This document shows positions 35,138-46,869 of a stretch of DNA of 64,000 bases, piece after piece; positions within the stretch are counted from its first letter, which is position 1; each line of letters begins with the position of its first letter. This DNA comes from Sinohyriopsis cumingii (taxonomy: Eukaryota; Mollusca; Bivalvia; Unionida; Unionidae): positions 5,239,720-5,303,719 of the forward strand of contig CM068828.1 in the NCBI GenBank assembly GCA_028554795.2, written 5' to 3'. The translations under genes were made by a program, and so were the position numbers. The notes beneath the pieces were generated by a model, which was not told where the DNA came from, did no database searches, and saw only the letters and a list, made by a program, of their open reading frames with translations.

Positions 35138-35755
35138 CTTCTATATTTTCTACTGGTACATATCACAGTATATTTTCACTGTACCGGTACTTCAGTAGCT
35201 TCTATCTGTAATGAATGTACAGAAATTCCCAAGTAAACATCATAAGAATTTAATGATAATAAGAGCATGTTTTTAATTTTTGAAATTTAAAAAGTTAATT
35301 TTTTTAAACAAAACAGTTTTATTTGTCATAAAATAATGTTGAATATTATTCAAATATAATTATATGTGTGATCCTTTAATTACATGTTTGAATGTGTCAC
35401 CATTGCCAACATCATGGCCAAATGGGATGTTGTAAAAATATTTGGGTCAAATCCAACTTTTGGAAAAATTTAGGGTTTGAACAAATATAATTTTTAAATT
35501 TTTTTTAGTCATTTACTAGCATTTGTTAGTGTGTTAAGTAAATGTATTTTTTCTAAGATTGCATGGCTTCCTAAGATGCTTGGGAGAGCATGTTTTCTGT
35601 TAGACTTTTACATAATTACTCAAGTCCACTCAATATTGATCTCATTTTTGAGTGTGGTTTTTTTTTACTGGCCCTCTTTGATAAATGTTTTGGCATCGCA
35701 TGCAACATTTTCCTGCAAATTATACTGGTGTCAAACAGTTGAATAAATTATTGTC
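35074..35755. other. Intron: (TA)n then unique sequence
   Basis: (TA)n to about 35135, then AT-rich sequence with no recognised exon; the 71-codon frame at 35531-35746 is unrecognised. Confidence 0.5.
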
Positions 35756-36180
35756 TGGCCCAATGATAGATCATTGACATTTAGGTCAAAAAGTTGAGTA
35801 AAATATTGGTCTCACTCACAAATAGAGCATTGATAGATCGTTGATGCAAAGTCCATGGGGCCAATGGTTACATTAATCCTGTTGACTGGTCCACTGATAG
35901 ATAATTGACACAAGGTCTATAGGCCAGTGGTTACATCAGCTGAAGTTACTGACCCACTGATAGATCATTGCATTAATCCTGTGGACTGGCTAACTGATGG
36001 ATCATTAATACAGAGTCCATAGAGCAATGGGTTACACTCATCCTATTGACTGGCTCATTGATAGGTTCAAAGACAGCAGGTTGATAGATCCAATGATTAC
36101 ATCAACCTAATTGACTGGTACACTGATGAATCATTGACACCTGGTCCATAGGGCCACTGGTTACATTAATGAGTCAAGTC
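35756..36180. repeat. Diverged tandem repeat, about 60-bp unit
   Basis: Six or so poorly conserved copies built on CTGATAGATCATTGACAC, GGTCCATAGGGCCAATGG and TTACATTAATCCTGTTGACT. Confidence 0.8.
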
Positions 36181-37060
36181 CAACTCCAAATGACATAGAC
36201 CCTGATTTGTTATTGGACAGTGTGCCAGCATATCAGGTTCTAATTTGTTTCTTCTATCCTAATTACTCCTAGCAAACTGAATAGACCTAGATCAGCCTGA
36301 GCATTTTGTAATAGCAGGTTTAGGTCTGTAAACTTTGCTCTTGGACTCAACTTATAAGTGAATATATAGGGTATGTCTTCTTTCTTTATCTTTCCCCTCA
36401 CCTTGTTCAGTCTTATAGATTTTACAAAAGGTTATGACAAATGTTTTTTGCCCATTCTATAATTAAAGTACTTATTCCATTTTTTTATTTCTTTAAAATT
36501 CATGTAGCTATTTTTACTCTTATTGTATTATTTATATGAGGCAGGGAAAACATTATTTCTTTTGTGTCATGTGACTCGTACGAAAAGCCATTAACTACTA
36601 TTAGCAAAGCTTGTGGCAAGTTTCTCTTTCCTCATTTTGGATAGTCTCACAAGACATGAGATTTGAAGTTACTAACTTGGAGAATAGTATAATTGCCTGT
36701 CGACATGTGGTCTAAAGTGTTGGTCTGAGTCTGGTCAGACATGGACAGCTTTCTCTACTGCATAAACCAGACTGATAAGTGATTTTTAAAACCACACTCT
36801 ATGATGTAATTTAATGGATTAACAAGGTCACAGCCTGCCATATTTTGTCCACCTCTGGTCCAATGTAATTAACTATAAATCTAGCAGCTATGGGTTCCAC
36901 TACACATTGTGTTGAAGTTTCCCTCCAAGCATTATTTAAAAATGGAATTCCAAGATTCACAATTACTAAAACAACAACAGTAACAAGAATGAACCTTTGG
37001 TCTAAGAGACCTGTACAATTGCAGGTAAAAGGAAACAAACAGATAATGTTTGGTTTGAAT
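36181..37060. other. Intron, no recognised content
   Basis: Unique sequence. Overlapping frames at 36811-37038 (-) and 36890-37081 (+) have no recognised similarity. Confidence 0.45.
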
Positions 37061-37230
37061 TGGTGTTTTGTGGTACATTAATAAGGTTATTTAGAGCCAA
37101 GGCAATTCAGGTAAGTGCCTTGTTCAAGGACACGCCGTTTTTAGTTGCCTCCCTTAGTTGCCTCTTATGACATGAAGGAGACGACATCAACCCTATTCTA
37201 ATTCACTGAGCCCACAGAGGGTACCGAAAT
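37061..37230. mobile_element. Fragment of repetitive element, family 3-like
   Basis: It carries AAGTGCCTTGTTCAAGGACAC, shared with 33728-33985, followed by AGTTGCCTCTTATGACATGA and CACTGAGCCCACAGAGG, which look like the end of a dispersed repeat. Boundaries are uncertain. Confidence 0.45.
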
Positions 37231-37324
37231 AGATTAAAATTTAAAATTTAAAATATTTAGATCTGTAACCACTTCCATATTAAAATGGATAGAAATTTAC
37301 AATTTGACATTTTCATTCATATGA

Positions 37325-37560
37325 GGGGCCCCAAGTGGCCGAGTGGTCTAAAGCGCTCACTGTTACGGATCACTGCCATCTCACCTCTGTCTGCGTGGGT
37401 TTGAGTCTCGGATTCGGCCAATGTTGGTATATGAGAAAGCTTGCCAGTAGCTTCTCATGGGTCGGTGGTTCTTTCAGGGGTTTTCCCAGGTTCTTCCTCC
37501 ACCATTAATACTGGCCGCCATGTATAGCCTATCATGTGCTGAAAAATGGCATTAAACCCC

Positions 37561-37591
<31 letters not shown>
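37325..37591 (+). mobile_element. tRNA-derived SINE, family 1, best-preserved copy
   Basis: The head CAAGTGGCCGAGTGGTCTAA with A box, GGTTTGAGTCTCGG as B box, the body shared with 476-717, and a long (AAC)n tail. A perfect 12-bp target duplication TCATTCATATGA lies at 37313-37324 and 37592-37603. The long pure tail and intact duplication suggest a young insertion. Confidence 0.93.
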
Positions 37592-37592
<1 letters not shown>

Positions 37593-37676
37593 CATTCATA
37601 TGAACCATTATACTTTTGATACGTTACATTTGCCGTAGCATTTCACTGAGATCTTTGTTACTCATCTTAATTTCAG

Positions 37677-37939
37677 CCAAAATTACACATCAGGAACTGA
37701 GCACATTAATTTCTACCTAACCTTCCGAGGTGAACAAAAGCAGGAGTTGACACAGTTACTGCTGGGTATCTTAGTGGAGAATGCAGAGAGGAAAAAGGTT
37801 GCTGGGAAGGTAGCAATCGTAGTGGGACCGCTGTACATATTTGATGACTCACTGCAGCCTGGAGCATCTCAAGCGGTATTAGTCACTCAGGGAGGCACAA
37901 CACCAGCACCATCAGGGGGCACAACTGCAGCATCAAGGG
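37677..37939 (+). CDS. Exon: C-terminal half of SEA module 4 and Gly/Thr/Ser linker
   Basis: A 263-nt exon after CATCTTAATTTCAG, ending TCAAGGG|GTGAGT, phase 2 in and phase 1 out. It encodes QNYTSGTEHINFYLTFRGEQ, then LLLGILVENAERKKVAGKVA and IVVGPLYIFDDS, then a low-complexity linker (GGTTPAPSGGTTAAS) likely to be O-glycosylated. NYT is a sequon. It is the last shared exon: its phase 1 end fits both candidate terminal exons, 39463 (giving Asp) and 59817 (giving Ala). The next acceptor decides the C-terminus of the protein. Confidence 0.9.
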
Positions 37940-39210
37940 GTGAGTATTCATGACTGACAGTCCTTACTGTGTAGAAGTTATGAACCCCTAACAATAGAAA
38001 TTTAACAGTTAACATATCGATGGCAATATTTTGATCATCTATTAAATCTTGGAATTAGGTGCTTATTCCCACCAAGATTGGACTGGAAATGATACTTCAG
38101 AATCAAATAAGTGGCATTATACCAGGTTTATTTGTTGAGATAATTCCATCTTTCAGACATGCAAATCCTAATAATGTTTGTTTAATATTTGCCATTTAAA
38201 CATCATGTTTGAGATACTTTCTAATTCATAAGAAAATGGAATGTGAGTAACAACCATTTACCTGCCAATATATGCAACAATTTTAGCTATTTTCTTTGTT
38301 TTTGAGTTGATAGTTATAAATAACAACATGACTAGAGCTAGTTTGTCTTCAGCAGAAAACATCACAGAAACTATATTTTTAATGACGCATGTATTATTCT
38401 GTACATATGATTTACTGTACTATTTACTGCATGCATTGTGTATGGGCAATATTTTACTGTACATGTCCTGAATACATTGTGCTACATTTGATATGCAATT
38501 ACTGCTGAATAATTAGGCAGTGTATATGATTCATCTGAGATGATGCGCATGATAAATGTAACTGTTTGCATTCTGCGTTGGTTATCATTCAGGGATGTAA
38601 CTCTAAATCATACACCAGGAATGAAGGGAAATGAAACATAAGCAAAGGGACACAGGCTTATATTTTTTTTTTCTGCTACAGTATGCCACAGTATGATTAT
38701 TTTATATTCCAAATCATTGAACAAGGTATCCATCAGTCATTGAGGGCTGTGATAGCATTTATGGCATGCAGTATATGGCTTGAATTAAGCATTAACGCAC
38801 AATTAAAGAAATCAGAAGAAGGAAAACTACAGAAGAAGATATTAGAGCAGATTTATGGAGATGGGATGAAGATACTGGTGAATACTATATTTGAAATCTT
38901 CAAACATTTCAAGATACCATCTGCAAATCAGCGTCAGAAGCTGACTAGGATTATTAAACACAATTTTCAGCATATCTGCATGGCTTCAGTTGATTATAAC
39001 AGTTATGGCTCTGTGCTTCTTAATTTTTTGGGGACAACAAACATTTTTATGTCCAGAATACTTCCAATCTACATACTTAAATAATTTATTATACCAAAAC
39101 ATGAGCATATTAATGTTTGCATGCGTAAAATTTGGCTACAATGATGCCGAGGGATCTTTGTGGATGGAAAGTCATAAATCCTAAATGCTATGACGCATGT
39201 CAGTATTCAC
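37940..39210. other. Intron with an unrecognised open frame
   Basis: An open frame of 133 codons lies at 38683-39084, just after TTTTCTGCTACAG. Its translation is hydrophilic and balanced (LKKSEEGKLQKKILEQIYGD, FEIFKHFKIPSANQRQKL), unlike the low-complexity frames nearby. An exon starting after that AG would need phase 2 entry, which the previous exon (phase 1) does not supply. I do not recognise a family. It may be an old gene fragment or chance. Confidence 0.25.
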
Positions 39211-39400
39211 TTGGTCGCCTGCAAAGTTTTGTTTATCGAAATGAATGTTCCGATGCCTATGGACAATCATGAATGTCAAGCAGCATGTCTGCATGTATCA
39301 TGGTCGCCTGCAAAGTTTTGTTTGTCCAAGCAGTTGTTCTGATGCCTATAGACAGACAATCCTGAATGTCAAGCAGCATGTCTGCATGTACCATGTTGGT
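39211..39400. repeat. Direct duplication of about 100 bp
   Basis: Two copies of a segment with GGTCGCCTGCAAAGTTTTGT, CTGATGCCTAT and AATGTCAAGCAGCATGTCTG immediately precede the near terminal exon. Confidence 0.9.
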
Positions 39401-39462
39401 TTGTGGAGTTGCCCGCATCTGCTTCCCCAACATTCTAATCAGAAGGTCCACTGTGCTTCCAG

Positions 39463-39617
39463 ATCCTTGCAAACCTGACAAGAACAATGAGTACTTCCCG
39501 TTTCCTGGAGAACGCACCAAGTTCATTGTCTGCTCCTTTGGAGAACCGTACGAGTTCCAGTGTCCAGGAGACACATTGTTTATCCTGGCCTCAGCCTCAT
39601 GTGAAAGAGCACCTTAG
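39463..39617 (+). CDS. Alternative terminal exon 1: chitin-binding domain lacking two cysteines
   Basis: Acceptor CACTGTGCTTCCAG, phase 1 entry giving Asp, and a TAG stop at 39615-39617. It encodes DPCKPDKNNEYFPFPGERTK, then FIVCSFGEPYEFQCPGDTLF and ILASASCERAP. The KFIVC..G..Y.F.CP core identifies a peritrophin-A (ChtBD2/CBM14) domain and matches exon 59817-60124. The second cysteine is replaced (GERTKF against GDCHKF), and the sixth is removed by the early stop. The phase 2 acceptor at 39443 does not fit the upstream exon. A weak phase 1 donor (CAT|GTGAAA at 39601) could in principle join it to 59817, losing a third Cys. Confidence 0.75.
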
Positions 39618-40483
39618 GCTGATATTAGAACCAGACCCAGGCTATTATTAGAAATAGCCTGTGGCTATTATTAGAATAAGAGCTATGCTATTAATAGAAA
39701 TTAAGCCCGTAACTATTATTAGAATAAGTCACAGGTGATGTACAGATGGTCGTCCATTCTTGCGTAATGGACTGACACTTATTTGAGCAAAGTATATCTC
39801 CTAAGAAACTGCTACTGTCTTTTGAAAAATATTGCCTATGATCATGCTTGCTAAATATAATGAATTGCCTTGACAATCAACTTAAAGCTCCAGTGTGTGA
39901 TGTTTTACAGATTTGTAAAAGTTATTTGACAAAAATGCAGCAATGTAATTTTGATTCTCCATGTAAATGGCTCCAGAGGATCCAAGTCATCAAAACAGAT
40001 AAAACTTTTAATTTTCAATGTAAAGAATTTTGGCATTGAAAAAAAAAATGATATATCTCTTAACTTTTTTTAATTTTTTTATTTTTAGTTAAGTACATTT
40101 TCACTCCCTATAAATTTTAAGCAAAACAATGAAACAATGATATATCCAGTTTATATCCAGTTTTTCTGTTGGTACCTGATTCCCTTAGATAAAAACAAAG
40201 TCCCATGCTTTTGCTTCATTTTGACCTGAAATATTTCATTGCTGCATTCTTTGGATGAGGATTACTTACCAAATAGGCTGGATTTCTTTTTTGAAAAGCA
40301 GTTACTTCCTTACAAAACACATGTATTTTAGAGTCCTAAAACAAATTGTTCATAATGAAAGATTTCAGTGGTTTCCTATTGAGTTGTGACAGATTCATTC
40401 TAATGGTATTCCAATTATACAAAATTATGAACATCTATGAATATTTCTTAATGTCTGAATTTTTGTCAAATTGTTCAATAAAG
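39618..40483 (+). other. Probable 3' UTR of terminal exon 1
   Basis: It begins with four to five short repeats of GGCTATTATTAGAATA. There is no further coding. It ends at the AATAAA signal at 40478-40483. Confidence 0.5.
40478..40483 (+). terminator. Polyadenylation signal AATAAA
   Basis: Canonical hexamer in TTCAATAAAGATG, about 860 nt after the stop of terminal exon 1. Position is plausible; cleavage is not shown. Confidence 0.45.
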
Positions 40484-40674
40484 ATGTATGAAAGATTTTA
40501 CTGACTTCATTTTTTTAATTAAAATTTTGAGATGTTCAAAGCTTCATTGAGTGTTATGGTGTAATACTGTACTTCATAATTTAATTAGTGTCAAAATGTA
40601 TCTAAATAATACTTGTATAAATCTCTGTTTGTCAGGTTAATGAGCACAGGTATGTATAACATGTAATGTAACAT

Positions 40675-42125
40675 TTCACTGTTTTACACTTGCTTCCAGC
40701 AATACCTTTCCTGTTTGATATTTATAGCACACACTGCTCTACACCAGCTTTCACCAATACTGTTCTTATGTGACATGTATGGCATACACTTTTCTACACT
40801 AGCTTTCACCAATACTCTTCCTGTGTGACATGTGTATCATACACTATTCTACACTATCTTTGACCAATACTATTCATGTGTTATGTATATCATGCACCAT
40901 TCTACACTAGCTTCCACCAGTACTACTCCTGTGTGACATGTATATCATACACTGTTCTATGCTATCTTTCACCAATACTATTCCTGTGTAACATGTATAT
41001 CATACACTATTCTACACTAGTTTTCACCAATATTACTCCTGTGTGACATGTATATCATACAGTGTTCTATGCTATCTTTCACCAATACTATTCCTGTGTG
41101 ACATGTATATCATAACTATTCTACACTAGCTTTCGCATCTGCCTCGGAAGCAGGATCTTATGGGTTTGAACCCCGGCCGAGTCATACCAAAGACTTACAA
41201 AAATGGTACTAACAGCTGCCTCGCTAGGAACTCAGCATTAAGAGGTTAGTGTTAGGACTGGTCGGCCTGGTGTCAGGATAATGTAACTGGGTGGAACATC
41301 ATGCTACATGACAGTAGCATGATGCCCCAGTGCTAGTTATCACTATAAACTGCCAAACTGCAGAGATCATAGTGATATGACTGAAAAATTGTTAAAGCTA
41401 TGTTAAAAATCCTTAAATCACACACACACACACTAGCTTTCACCAATACTATTCCTGTGTGACACATATATCATACACTATTCTACACTAGCTTTCACTA
41501 ATACTCTTCCTGTATGACATGCATATCATATACTGTTCAACACTATCTTTCACCACTACTATTCTTGTGTGACATGTATAGCATACACAATTCCACACCG
41601 GCCTTCATCACTGCTATTTCTGTATGACATATATATCATAAACTGTTCTGCTCTGCCCTTCACCAATTATATTCCTGTATGACATGTATATCATACACTG
41701 TTATACACCAGCCTTCACTGATACTGTTCCTGTATTACATATATATCATATATTGTTCAACCAATCTTCACTATACTGTTCCTGTATGACATGTATATCA
41801 TATGCTGTTATGCACCAACCTTCACTGATACTGTTCCTGTATGGCATGTCTATCATACACTGTTCTACACCAGTCTTCACAGATACTGTTTTTTGTATGA
41901 CATGTATGTCAAACTGTTTTACACCAGTCTTCACCAATATTGTTTCTGTATGACATGTATAGGATACACTGTTCTACACCAGCTTTCACCAATACTGCTC
42001 CTGTATGACATATATAACATACCCTGTTCTCCACCTGCCTTCACCAATACTGTTCCAGTATGATATGTATAGCATACACTGTTCTTCACCAGCCTTCATC
42101 GATACTGTTCCTGTATGATATGGTC
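40675..42125. repeat. Minisatellite, about 55-bp unit, interrupted by a SINE
   Basis: The unit contains TGTGTGACATGTATATCATA, CACTGTTCTACACTAGC and TTTCACCAATACTATTCC. About 20 copies lie on both sides of the SINE at 41135-41429. The right part has a TATGACAT subvariant. Confidence 0.93.
41135..41429 (+). mobile_element. tRNA-derived SINE, family 2, with (CA)n tail, inside a minisatellite
   Basis: Truncated at the 5' end inside the tRNA head (GCATCTGCCTCGGAAGCAGG), with B box GGGTTTGAACCCC, body and (CA)n tail. A perfect 12-bp target duplication ACACTAGCTTTC, itself part of the minisatellite unit, lies at 41123-41134 and 41430-41441. Confidence 0.92.
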
Positions 42126-43097
42126 TGACAAGTGACATTATCATAAGTATAGCTTCTCAAATGCATATCCATTCCACTTGAAATTTATGAAACAAGTATA
42201 ATTATATCACAAATCCCTTGCCATGAGTATCATATTTTATTATTCAACAAGATTAAGAAATTTCATTTTAAATAAACACAAGTTTATGATTCTGGATATC
42301 ATATAACATTAAGGCCATTGCATTACTCAAAAGTGCTGCTGTTATGCACAATGTGCCAAATGATTTTTATAATGTAACTCTATGATACTAATAAAGATAA
42401 TTTGCTTTGTAATCAGTATTGATTAATCCAATGACTACTGTATTAAAACTAACATTGTTAGCATAAATTAGAAATAAATTAGTAATAAATTAGCATAAAT
42501 TAGGAATAAATTAGCAATAAATTTAACTCATCAGTACCAAGGAAGAAATGAGATAAACAAACATTATGATTTTCCAAAGATGAAATGTAGTTATACATTG
42601 CCAGAAGTTTTGGACATTGAGTACAAATTCAAGTTGTGTGCTAAAATAATTATTTGAACACTCTTTTCCTGGGCTTTTGACTGCCACTTTTCATATCGAA
42701 GACACTGTAATACAGCATACTGGCCTTTCTGACTGTCAAATGTTTTTTGATGATGATGCAAATTTAAAATGCAAATTTAAAATGCAATTTTGGGCATACA
42801 TAATATGTTCTTAATCACTTGTCAGAAAATAACATGCCAAGCCAATTTCTCATTTCTAATATGAAAATTGTTCTTGTTCTTTTAACTAAGCAGTAGACAC
42901 ACTTCCACAGCTCTGAATTTAAAGTGTCAGTAATTTCTTTCTTTTCTTCAGATTTTAAAATAAAGAATTTAGTATTGAATGATCCCAGTTTTACTAACTG
43001 AACAGAGGTAGAACATTATATGACTGCAATGGATAATGATAATACATGGTTTGGGTTTTATTTCAACCTTTCTCTCATTTCAGAATATTAGTAATTA
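42126..43097. other. Intron, AT-rich, no recognised content
   Basis: A few short repeats such as AATTAGCAATAAATTAG at about 42460-42520. No open frame of interest. Confidence 0.5.
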
Positions 43098-45174
43098 CCG
43101 TATATACTCATGTATAAGCTGAATAATTTAGGAAGAAATAAAGGCCTGGAAGAAGGGGGACAGCTTATCTGCGGACCAATGTGTAAACTTGACAGTATTT
43201 AGGTCTTTTTGTTGACTACTGTAATGGCTGTAAATCTTGGGACTTGAAACAATAATTTTGTCTGTGTCCTAAGACATAGGCATGTAAAAAAAGTAACTTT
43301 CGGTGACCCGACAATTATTAAACTGTTATAAAGTACTACGATTGATTTTATTATTATTTTGCATGTGCATATTTTCTCATTTCTCCAACACGCAGTTAAA
43401 TAAAGGTAAATACGAACTTTATAATTTGCTGGCCGGTTGAGTTTACCAGGGAGACCATTTTGAACTATAATGTACAGTACTTACACAGTGCAAAGCGTGC
43501 ATAGCATCACTTAAATCCTTACTTATTCCCAAACATAGATGCAGATTTTGCTTTATTCTTTGTTTCAACCAAATTGCATTCTTCCAGATAACATTTCAGC
43601 TATTGAAAAAATGCTCATGAGTTACTCATTTTCAGTGATATAAGCGATCCTACAAATTGAGGTAATATTTTTGAAAAGGTATGCAAGTTTATTTGTACAA
43701 ATCACATAACCTTCATAATTTACATGTTCAGGAAGAGTGATAATAATAAAGGCTAAAATTCTCATATAGATCAACTAAGATCAACATCAATCAGTTTTAG
43801 TTTTGTGTTTTAGCTGAACAAGCATAACTTTCCACACAATGGAAAGTTTGATGTTTCAGCGTCTCCTATGTTGATAGTCGGTGAATTTGTCTTTCGTTTT
43901 GCGACAGCAGTACAGGCCAGATAATCATTAAAACCCTGAAACTGGCTTGTAATAAGAGGGAATTTTGACCAGTAACTATACCAGTTTAACATTGATATAT
44001 ATGGTACAAAAATGCCAGATGTTCACTCATGTAAGTTTCTTTCATGGGAATTGAGCTATAGCATAACAAATATTAATTTACGTGAATAATTTTTAAACTT
44101 AACATTCTATTTAATGAAGAAGCAAATTCTTTATACTATAATAATTATTTCATCACAACAATAATTTACAGGTGATACAACAGAACATGTAGGACTTTTC
44201 TTGTTTAGAAGAAATGAAAATCAAAGACATTATGTAATAATCAGGAGTTCTCTGCAAAAATCGGAAGTAGGCATGGAGCGCCCCAAAAAATCGGGAGTTT
44301 TTTTCCTCCCGGCATGAAAGTTCACAGGTATGGTGTAAGGTCACTTACATCAAAGCAGACTACAAGTCAGCTTTTACTGTATTAGCATAATTTTCAAAGC
44401 ATTATTTCCGAAACTTTATTTTGTATTTTGGAGATTTCATAAAAGTTTAGCACAATGGTGTCCATGATTTGACTCCAAGGGATGTACTTAATTCAGCACG
44501 TAATCAAACCTACAATGTACATGTGGTGGCACCATTATGTAAATATGTTCAGTAATGAATTGCAAGTGTTGAATCGAACTGTATTGTTTGTTCATTGTGT
44601 TGTCATACTGGGATTACATTTTAGTGAGTTTAGGTATTTACATTTTCAAAGCAAAGTAAAAACATAATTACCGGTGCACTAATATAAAATGTCAAATGCA
44701 AAAATGCATAAACAAACAATAATAGAGTCAAAAGAGAGAGGTAATGTTACAGGAACTCATGATTGCTAAATTCTTGTCATCGTTTGATCAAACTATACAC
44801 AAATCTAAATTAGGCAGAAACAATAAGAAAACAGAAAATTAAATTACTTTTCAAACAAGTTTATACCATTTCTTTTTAATAATCCTGCACGCCAACCTCA
44901 AGATAAGTATACATGTAATTTTTTTAAATACAAATTTGCCTAAATAGATGCATTTAGAACTTACCTCGTGCATCTTGAGATGCCTCGGAGTTGTAAGTTG
45001 ACTTATACGTGGGTCATGCACTTTTTAGAGTTTATACCTGTTCAGTTTGGGGGTCAGCTTATACACGAATGGGCTTATATGCAAATTGGCCTATACGCGA
45101 ATGGGCTTATACGCGAATGTGCTTATATGCAAATGGGCTTACACATGAATGGGCTTATACACAAGTATATACGG
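43098..45174. mobile_element. Non-autonomous DNA transposon, CCGTATATAC inverted ends
   Basis: The left end CCGTATATACTCATGTATAA and the right end, on the other strand, CCGTATATACTTGTGTATAA are inverted repeats flanked by TA on both sides. Subterminal GGGGGACAGCTTAT on the left is mirrored by a GGGGGTCAGCTTATA stretch on the right at about 45050. The right end also has an 18-bp direct repeat (see separate entry). No transposase is recognised in the 2.08 kb. The TA flanks would fit a Tc1/mariner-like duplication, but the superfamily is not established. Confidence 0.7.
45060..45165. repeat. 18-bp subterminal repeat of the transposon
   Basis: Five to six copies of a GAATGGGCTTATACGC type. They include the sequence of the terminal repeat (CTTATACAC), as in transposase-binding subterminal repeats of some DNA transposons. 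Confidence 0.8.
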
Positions 45175-45329
45175 TAGCAATCTTTTCTCTCTTCACTGAT
45201 CAAGATGGGGCACACACTTGTGGAGTAATCAAACATTCCTAATGTATTGAGTCACAATTCGGCACATATAAGTGGGGTGCTCTGGCATCTAATTGGTTAG
45301 CTTTCTCTACCCTACAGAAGATATATATT

Positions 45330-45672
45330 TTTTAATACCCTACAGGTGATATACTTTTTACATATCCTACAGGTGATATACTGTTTAGATATTCTACAGG
45401 TGATATACTGTTTAGATATCCTACAGGTGATATACTGTTTAGATATCCTACAGGTGATATTCTGTTTAGATATCCTACAGGTGATATACTGTTTAGATAT
45501 TCTACAGGTGATATACTGTTTAGATATCCTACAGGTGATATACTGTTTAGATATCCTACAGGTGATATTCTGTTTAGATATCCTGCAGGTGATATATTTT
45601 TTAAATACCCTACAGACAATATATTTTTTAAATACCCTACAGACAATATATTTTTTAAATACCCTACAGACA
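45330..45672. repeat. Minisatellite, 27-bp unit, about 13 copies
   Basis: The unit contains CTACAGGTGATATACTGTTT and AGATATC. The period is nine codons, so long open frames appear on both strands (110-147 codons) without being genes. Confidence 0.96.
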
Positions 45673-46130
45673 GTATAGTTTTCATTGATTTTTATCAGAT
45701 AGGTTTGCTTGTATACATAAAATAAATTTTGGACATGTTTGATTGTCACTAACATCAGTGCATATTTATGACATAATCTGGCTTCTGTTTTGCCAAGGTT
45801 GACACCATTACAGAGAATATTTCTGAATCATGACATTAGACAAGTTTGACAGTGAGAGAAATCTGTGTGAAATAAATGTACTGATATAGCTTCTGAATAA
45901 CTGAGTTCATTACTACCTCAGTGGTGGTTTTTCAAAATCAGATTTTAATAAAACTTGGTATGTAGGCTTAATTTACTATAGGTACAAGATTTATTATGGC
46001 ATGTTTTATCATCATTGGTGCTTAAATCTGATGATTTTTTGATTTGGTATTAATAGACCTAGTTCACTAAAGTCAATAATGTTAGCTGTATAAGTTACCT
46101 ACCCTCCTACATAAGATTATAATTTCAAGA
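45673..46130. other. Intron, no recognised content
   Basis: Unique AT-rich sequence. Confidence 0.45.
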
Positions 46131-46134
46131 CTTT

Positions 46135-46199
46135 TGTTTCTCTCTCTGTCTCTCTCTCTATCTCTCTCTGTCTCTCTCTGTCTCTCTGTCTCTGTCTCT

Positions 46200-46240
<41 letters not shown>
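46135..46240. repeat. (CT)n-rich microsatellite
   Basis: TCTCTCTG-type interrupted run followed by pure (CT)n. Confidence 0.97.
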
Positions 46241-46520
46241 TTTGATCAGTTTGTCTTAACATTTAAAGCAAAATTACAGTGATGTAAAAGTAATGCTATA
46301 AACTACCAAATCAGAGACACTTAAGTGCAGAAGTGATTCATGAGCCATTGGGTCATCAAATCAGTGCCATGGGTGCTGATGTGGAACAAAGTGGATTGAC
46401 AACTCTGGACTAGTCGAGATGCATTATGGAGGCAGCATTTACCAATTTTCTATCAAACCATGTATACTGTTTGACTTGTCAGTTAGGATAGACAGCTCAG
46501 GTCAAGTTGTGTATCAGCAG

Positions 46521-46522
<2 letters not shown>

Positions 46523-46559
<37 letters not shown>

Positions 46560-46855
46560 TTTAGATTTTTAATGTAGCTTTAACAATTTTTCAGCCATAT
46601 CGCTACAGTGTCTGCAGTATGACAGTTTATAGTGATGTCTAGCACTGGGGCATCATGCTGCAGACATGTAGCATGATGTCCCACCCAGTCACATTATCCT
46701 TACACCAGGCCGACCAGTCCTAACACTAACCTCTTAATGCTGAGGCAGCTGTTAGTACCATTTTTGTAAGTCTTTGGTATAACTTGGCCGGGGATCGAAC
46801 CCACGGCCTCCTGCATCCAAGGCAGACACTCTAACCACTAGGCCACCGAGGCGGT
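46523..46855 (-). mobile_element. tRNA-derived SINE, family 2, complete, with (CA)n tail
   Basis: On the minus strand: CCTCGGTGGCCTAGTGGTTA with A box, a TGCCTTGGATGCAGG stem, GTGGGTTCGATCCCC as B box, a body identical in plan to 18078-18396, and a long (CA)n tail (a GT run on the plus strand). Flanked by GTGTATCAGCAGCA (46509-46522) and GTGTATCAGTAGCA (46856-46869). Confidence 0.93.
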
Positions 46856-46869
46856 GTGTATCAGTAGCA

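Noticed and set aside
45312..45755. Overlapping open frames of 110-147 codons on both strands.
   Set aside because: Read-through of a 27-bp tandem repeat; no independent coding evidence.
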